Assembly (NCBI GenBank): GCA_016180855.1
Contig: JACPAL010000021.1
Location: 1 to 36,445, forward strand
Direction: 5' to 3'
DNA from: Deltaproteobacteria bacterium
GTDB taxonomy: Bacteria > UBA10199 > JACPAL01
DNA: 36,445 bases
Part shown: positions 32,151 through 36,445 of the stretch, one piece after another
Layout: the number at the start of each line of letters is the position of its first letter
How positions within the stretch are numbered: the first letter of the stretch is position 1
Program-made: the position numbers and the translations under genes
Notes under the pieces: model-generated
Databases searched by the model: none
What the model saw: the letters and a program-made list of their open reading frames with translations, nothing else
Told to the model about the DNA's origin: nothing

Positions 32151-32840
32151 ATGAGTTCCGAGGAAGTCCACGCGATTGTTCTAAAAACGACGCCGTATCG
32201 GGAAGACGACTTGCTCTGTGATCTTTTTACGTTAGAAAAGGGCCGGCTGTTAGGACTGGCCCGATCGGCCCGCAAGAGTCGCATCCGGTTTGGATCTGTT
32301 TTGACAACGGCCAATATTCTCAAGATCTCCCTTGAAAACAAGCGGGGGGTCTCCATCGTTTTTCTCAAAGAGGCCTCGCTTGAGTCCCCCTGGGTGCACC
32401 TTTATGGAAGTTTAGAATCTCTCGGTGTTACCCTTTATTTCATGGAACTGATGCGGGCCTTTACATTCGATGGATCGCCGGAGCCGCAGAAGTTTCATCT
32501 TCTGCATCACTCGCTGATTGCGCTGGAAAATGGGGAGGAGCCCTCTTCGGTGCGAACTGGTTTTGAGCGTCACCTGCTTCGTTTGGCGGGGGTTCTCCCT
32601 TACCTTCAGGATTGTTTAAGATGTCATGCCTTGGAGGAGCAATATTATTTCGTCTTTCAGGAGGGGGGCTTGTTTTGCCACAACTGTCTTCCCGCCGGAT
32701 CCCCTTTTCTGACGGTCTCCAAGGACAGCCTGGAGGATCTCTTTACTCCGTTTTTGGAATACTGTATCGGTAGGAAAATCCATTCTAAAACTCTATGTCA
32801 AAAACCTCCCCCAAAAATTGTTCAAGAACCCGTTTTTTAA
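32151..32840 (+). CDS. recO: DNA repair protein RecO
   Basis: RecO works with RecR in loading RecA on gapped DNA. The 229-residue product has an N-terminal OB fold (EVHAIVLKTTPYREDDLLCDLFTLEKGRLLGLARSARKSRIRFG) and a zinc module with C155, C158, C176 and C179. Total length is a little short of the usual 240-250. Its last 46 bases overlap the start of the next gene. ATG 32151 lies 9 bp after the preceding stop. Confidence 0.9.
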   Translation: MSSEEVHAIVLKTTPYREDDLLCDLFTLEKGRLLGLARSARKSRIRFGSVLTTANILKISLENKRGVSIVFLKEASLESPWVHLYGSLESLGVTLYFMELMRAFTFDGSPEPQKFHLLHHSLIALENGEEPSSVRTGFERHLLRLAGVLPYLQDCLRCHALEEQYYFVFQEGGLFCHNCLPAGSPFLTVSKDSLEDLFTPFLEYCIGRKIHSKTLCQKPPPKIVQEPVF

Positions 32841-34453
32841 AGGCTTATTGGACTTTTGGCATCATCTTTATTTCCTATTGCCTGGCGGGGTTAAAGCGGA
32901 GATTTTTTGGGAGGTGGGTGGGAGATAACGAGCTTCTTGAAGTCCATCGGCGCAATGCCAAGAGGATAGAATCGACGATCCTCGAGCTTAAGGGGATCTA
33001 TATCAAGGTGGGACAGATGCTCTCGATCATGAGTAACTTCCTGCCCGACGAGCTTCGAAGAGGATTAGAGGGGCTTCAGGACGCGGTGCCACCGCATCCC
33101 TATCCCGCTATCGAGGAGAGATTTCTGCAGGAGTTTGGAAAAAAACCGGACGATATTTTTAGTCGCTTTGAAAAGGTGCCGATTGCCTCTGCCTCGCTCG
33201 GTCAGGTTCACGTTGCCTTTCTGCCGGACGGCACGAAGGTAGCTGTCAAGGTGCAGTATCCGGAAATCGAAGAGATCGTCCGGATCGATCTCAAGACAAT
33301 GAAAAAGATTTTTTCTTTCCTCCACCTCCTGTTCCCTCATTATGGTCTGAAAATCGTTTACCGGGAAATCGCCGAGGTTGTCTGTCAGGAACTGGACTAT
33401 CTCTATGAGGGGAAAAATCTTGAATCACTTCGGGACAATTTTAAAAATGAGAAGGATTTCCTGTTTCCCGATGTCTACTGGGATTTCTCGAGCTCACGAA
33501 TTCTGACACTCCGGTTTATGGAAGGGATGAAGGTTTCTGACCTGGCCGGACTCCGAAAGGCCGGATTGGCCCCGCGCACAATAGCGACAAAGATCATCCA
33601 CGGCTATTGCAAACAGATCTTTCTGGATGGCGTCTACCATGCGGATCCGCATCCGGGCAATCTGCTGATCCAGCAGGATGGACGGATCGTCCTCGTTGAT
33701 TTTGGTGCGCTCGCCCGGATCTCGGAAGGGATGCAGAAAGGGATCACCCAATTTGCGGAAGGGCTCATCAAAAGGGACACGCGAATGCTCGCGGCGGCGA
33801 TGCGTCAGATGGGGTTTGTCGCGCGCGAGGAGGGGATGGAGCCGTTTGAAAAACTCATTGATTATCTTTATGGCCGGCTGACCCAGGTCAAGGTGGAAAA
33901 TTTTAAGGATCTCAACCTCGCCAATCTCCAGAATGTCGAGGAGTTATTGGAGCTCAAAAAGCTGAACATCAGCTTCAAAGACCTGATCAGTTCGTTTCAT
34001 GTGCCCCGAGATTGGCTTCTTTTGGAGAGGACGATGCTTCTCGTTGTTGGGCTCACCACCCACCTCGACCCAACGTTAAATCCGGTCGAAATAGTCCTTC
34101 CTTATGTGGAACGGTTTGTCTTGAAAGATCGGGCTCTTTCCGATGCGTTGGTAACGATGGTACAGGAGATCGGGCTTTCCTATCTCCGTCTGCCGCATGA
34201 AATTTACAGGACGCTTCGCCTTTTGAATGAGGGACAGCTGACCATTCGCAATCTGGACCTCCGTTCCCATTCTGATCGGCTGGATCGTTTGGGACACCGG
34301 TTTCTCTATGCCATTCTGATGGTGGGAGGATTCTTTCTGGGGCTTCGTCTCGAAGAAGTTGGCTTTACGACGGAATCACGGTATACTCATCTCGCGGCCG
34401 CCGTCATGGGGTTATTTTTGGCCGTCTCGCTTGTAAGAAACAAGCGTTCTTAA
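32795..34453 (+). CDS. ABC1/UbiB-family atypical kinase
   Basis: A 552-residue member of the UbiB/ADCK family. The family marks are present: KGIYIKVGQMLS (about 66-77), the Ala-rich loop ASASLGQVH (131-139), VAVKVQYP with the Lys at 152, YHADPHPGNL and LVDFG. The C terminus has two hydrophobic helices (YAILMVGGFFLGLRL and LAAAVMGLFLAVSLV). UbiB proteins help quinone synthesis or lipid traffic; its exact task here is open. ATG 32795 overlaps recO by 46 bp, which is long for an operon, but no better downstream start keeps the motif-rich front. Confidence 0.88.
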   Translation: MSKTSPKNCSRTRFLKAYWTFGIIFISYCLAGLKRRFFGRWVGDNELLEVHRRNAKRIESTILELKGIYIKVGQMLSIMSNFLPDELRRGLEGLQDAVPPHPYPAIEERFLQEFGKKPDDIFSRFEKVPIASASLGQVHVAFLPDGTKVAVKVQYPEIEEIVRIDLKTMKKIFSFLHLLFPHYGLKIVYREIAEVVCQELDYLYEGKNLESLRDNFKNEKDFLFPDVYWDFSSSRILTLRFMEGMKVSDLAGLRKAGLAPRTIATKIIHGYCKQIFLDGVYHADPHPGNLLIQQDGRIVLVDFGALARISEGMQKGITQFAEGLIKRDTRMLAAAMRQMGFVAREEGMEPFEKLIDYLYGRLTQVKVENFKDLNLANLQNVEELLELKKLNISFKDLISSFHVPRDWLLLERTMLLVVGLTTHLDPTLNPVEIVLPYVERFVLKDRALSDALVTMVQEIGLSYLRLPHEIYRTLRLLNEGQLTIRNLDLRSHSDRLDRLGHRFLYAILMVGGFFLGLRLEEVGFTTESRYTHLAAAVMGLFLAVSLVRNKRS

Positions 34454-34454
34454 A

Positions 34455-35234
34455 ATGATGAGAGAAGAGAATCAAGACCGCCGGATTACGATCGCCTTTC
34501 TTGCCTCGCTCTTCCTGCATCTGCTCATCGCCTTTCTGCTCATTCCGTCGGCATTTCTCGAAAAAAAGAGGTCGGAGGAACTGGAGGTTGTGCTTCAAGC
34601 GGTCGATATTGCCGATATTGAAAGGCCCGAACGCGAAGAGCGTCCCAAGAAGGCACGGTTTCTTGGCCTGTATGACTCTTCGGTAGAGAAGGAGGAGGTC
34701 GCGGTCAAACCTTATCTCCCCCCCTCGCAGAGGAGGATACTTACGGGCAGTGACGGGCGTGATCTGAAGGAGGAGGGGGAAGGGGCCCGTTATGCTGCGT
34801 TGCCCAGTGAGAAAAGACCTCTCCAGCCGGAGGAGGGGGAGGATCTTGTCTCGGTCCTGCCCGAAGAATTCTTTCCGGATGTGAGGCTAGGTGAGAAGAC
34901 CTACCTGAATGTCTACCGGTATCCGAAGATCTCCTATTTTGTCCGATTGAAAAAGATTTTTAGACTGACCTGGAATCCCGAACCGATTATCATGCGTCAT
35001 CTCTTTGAAGGAAGTTTGATGGCCAGTACGATTCAGGCGACGGTTGCCTTTGAGATTGACCGGCAGGGAAACCTGCGGAGGCTTTTTCTCTACCAGTCCT
35101 CGGGATCACCCTCCTATGATGAAGAATGCCTCCGGGTCATTCAGGCGTCCGCGCCGTTTGCTGTGCCTCCCAAGCATCTTTTGAATGAGAAGGGGGTACT
35201 GGCGTTGAATGTGCCTTTTACGGTCTTTTTCTAG
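34455..35234 (+). CDS. TonB-like energy-transducing protein
   Basis: A 259-residue protein with a single N-terminal membrane helix (residues 11-33, ITIAFLASLFLHLLIAFLLIP), a charged Glu/Lys/Arg-rich spacer, and a C-terminal TonB-like domain (STIQATVAFEIDRQGNLRRL, then SGSPSYDEECLRVIQASAPFAVPP). The spacer is not the long Pro-rich linker of classical TonB, so TonB or TolA-like is the fair label. It starts one base after the UbiB-family gene, far from exbBD at 17276. Confidence 0.8.
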   Translation: MMREENQDRRITIAFLASLFLHLLIAFLLIPSAFLEKKRSEELEVVLQAVDIADIERPEREERPKKARFLGLYDSSVEKEEVAVKPYLPPSQRRILTGSDGRDLKEEGEGARYAALPSEKRPLQPEEGEDLVSVLPEEFFPDVRLGEKTYLNVYRYPKISYFVRLKKIFRLTWNPEPIIMRHLFEGSLMASTIQATVAFEIDRQGNLRRLFLYQSSGSPSYDEECLRVIQASAPFAVPPKHLLNEKGVLALNVPFTVFF

Positions 35235-35277
35235 TAACGCGTCCCATGAATAACCTTATGCTTTGTCCCCGCATTCC

Positions 35278-36444
35278 TTATTGAATTGGTAACTTTTTCA
35301 GGTCTACAGTAGCACCAAGATCTTGCGAGACCTCAAAATAGATCGTGTCTCCAACTATCTGAGAACTGAAGACAATTCCTGAAGACTCGGCATGATAAAG
35401 GGAAGGGGTCCCGCCCGTTGTTAAAACCCTATAAATTCCTGTGGTGTTATTCAAGGTGCCTGAAAAGTAGGCGTACCCATTGTGGATTTGAACACCCCCT
35501 ATGCTGGTTATGCCTGATACAAGTGTCGTCGCATCTCCTCCCCCACTCAGTGGGGCATATTTGACCGCCCCATTGTTTTGAAGGGCAGTCCCCTCTGCCC
35601 AATAAAGATTGGTGTTGTCGGCGTCAATTCCCCTAACTGTTGAAAAGGTTACCGACGTCGTGGCAATATTTTTTACACCCCCTCCAGCGGCCGCATCACT
35701 TGCTATCGATGCGAGACTCCCACCCACTGTCGAGATACTTTTGAGGCCTCGAGAATCATTGCCGCCGATGTTGCCTGGACTAATCGCAAAAAACAGTGTT
35801 GAGCCTTTCAACATGAAGGCCCTCGGATAGGCCAAACTGCTCACAAGATTTACCTTGCTTCCACCGCCCAAGGGGACACCACGCACCCTCCCGCTGGGTC
35901 CGCCTATGCCATCACCCCAATAGAAATTATTCTCATCGGCGTAAAAATTATTTTGAGGGCCTGTACTGGTCGTTGACACGGTGGTAATAGAACCCTGTCC
36001 CGTCCTTGCCTTACAGAATATCCCTGAGGTAGTGATGTCTGCGGGATTGTTCGACCAGCAGACATTTGCACCAGAAAAGATAGGAACCCTCGGTTTTTCC
36101 AGGCCGGTGGCGATACAGTTAGGCGACCCGCCTGAGGTTGAAATGATACAAATCCTCCCGTTCGTCGAGGAACTTGTATTATCGGCGTAGACACAATCCG
36201 TGGCGTCGCAGTAATGTACACTCGATTGCACAACACCGCTAACAAGCGTAGCAACAGATGGAGCACTCTGCTGTTGCTGCTGAGAAGAGCAATCCGTCGG
36301 GCAGGTTGTGGCGGTCTCACCCCTCGTCGGGCGACAGGTCCCGTCACCACAATAACCGCCTCCCCCGGCAACACTCCCGCAATCCGACGGACAGTTCGTC
36401 GGTGACTCCGAACCGTTGCAAAGGGCATCCCCGCAGATCTCAGA
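35278..36444 (-). CDS. Secreted Cys-rich repeat protein, C-terminal part (partial)
   Basis: The frame is open to the window edge; 388 residues are visible and the start lies outside. The visible front has Cys repeats: ICGDALCNGSESPTNCPSDC and YCGDGTCRPTRGETATTCPTDC, then a run of five Gln, and SAPSVATLVSGVV. The rest is beta-rich with recurring Gly/Ser blocks and LYWAEG, FYWGDG and YFSGT motifs like a beta-propeller, for example NFYADENNFYWGDG. The CGDGxC-type repeats are typical of secreted proteins of myxobacteria and relatives. A GTG at 36231 could be read as start but would drop the repeats. Confidence 0.75.
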   Translation of the reverse strand, partial: SEICGDALCNGSESPTNCPSDCGSVAGGGGYCGDGTCRPTRGETATTCPTDCSSQQQQQSAPSVATLVSGVVQSSVHYCDATDCVYADNTSSSTNGRICIISTSGGSPNCIATGLEKPRVPIFSGANVCWSNNPADITTSGIFCKARTGQGSITTVSTTSTGPQNNFYADENNFYWGDGIGGPSGRVRGVPLGGGSKVNLVSSLAYPRAFMLKGSTLFFAISPGNIGGNDSRGLKSISTVGGSLASIASDAAAGGGVKNIATTSVTFSTVRGIDADNTNLYWAEGTALQNNGAVKYAPLSGGGDATTLVSGITSIGGVQIHNGYAYFSGTLNNTTGIYRVLTTGGTPSLYHAESSGIVFSSQIVGDTIYFEVSQDLGATVDLKKLPIQ

Positions 36445-36445
36445 C

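Noticed and set aside
35904-36428. 174-codon frame on the - strand over the edge protein
   Set aside because: It lies in another frame of the Cys-rich gene, and the Cys spacing and beta pattern fit the longer frame, not this one.

Overview
The window comes from a Gram-negative (diderm) bacterium. It encodes an outer-membrane porin, ExbB/ExbD, a TonB-like protein and secreted Cys-rich and subtilase proteins. A deltaproteobacteria-like lineage (in the wide, old sense) fits best: the edge protein carries Cys-rich repeats of the CGDGxC...CPxDC type, and intergenic regions hold repeats of the TTGAAAAA type often seen in that group. No 16S gene is present, so this is inference only.

Positions 1-14598 hold a long, tightly packed str/S10/spc/alpha ribosomal operon on the + strand: the tail of tuf, then rpsJ-rplC-rplD-rplW-rplB-rpsS-rplV-rpsC-rplP-rpmC-rpsQ-rplN-rplX-rplE-rpsN-rpsH-rplF-rplR-rpsE-rplO-secY-adk-map-rpmJ-rpsM-rpsK-rpsD-rpoA-rplQ. 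Order is canonical, but rpmD (L30) is missing between rpsE and rplO and infA (IF1) is missing between map and rpmJ. S19, S11 and L17 carry unusual low-complexity tails.

Positions 14595-18313 continue the same direction with a TlpA-like thioredoxin, a Fur repressor with a Fur-box-like site at its start, a ZIP metal transporter fused to a cupredoxin domain, an unknown protein, and ExbB-ExbD. A large secreted subtilase (18321-21536, - strand) faces them. From a good Fur box at 21808-21827 starts a second iron-type operon: porin, a 67-residue unknown protein, an FMN-binding-domain protein with a flavinylation motif, a four-helix membrane protein with an HxH motif, and the flavin transferase ApbE. 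Together these look like a Fur-controlled iron regulon with a flavin-based envelope redox module and a ZIP-cupredoxin permease. This is the most interesting content of the window.

Positions 25119-28812 are an accessory patch: two intact DUF4143-type AAA ATPases, a broken third one, a histidine-kinase fragment, REP-like hairpins, a tRNA-Ala(GGC), and two copies of a dispersed repeat that flank the patch as a 19-bp direct repeat. Positions 28848-35234 return to housekeeping genes on the + strand: rlmN, MTA phosphorylase, a PfkB kinase, a short RodZ-like HTH membrane protein, recO, a UbiB-family kinase and a TonB-like protein. The - strand end (35278-36444) holds the C-terminal part of a secreted Cys-rich protein that runs off the window.
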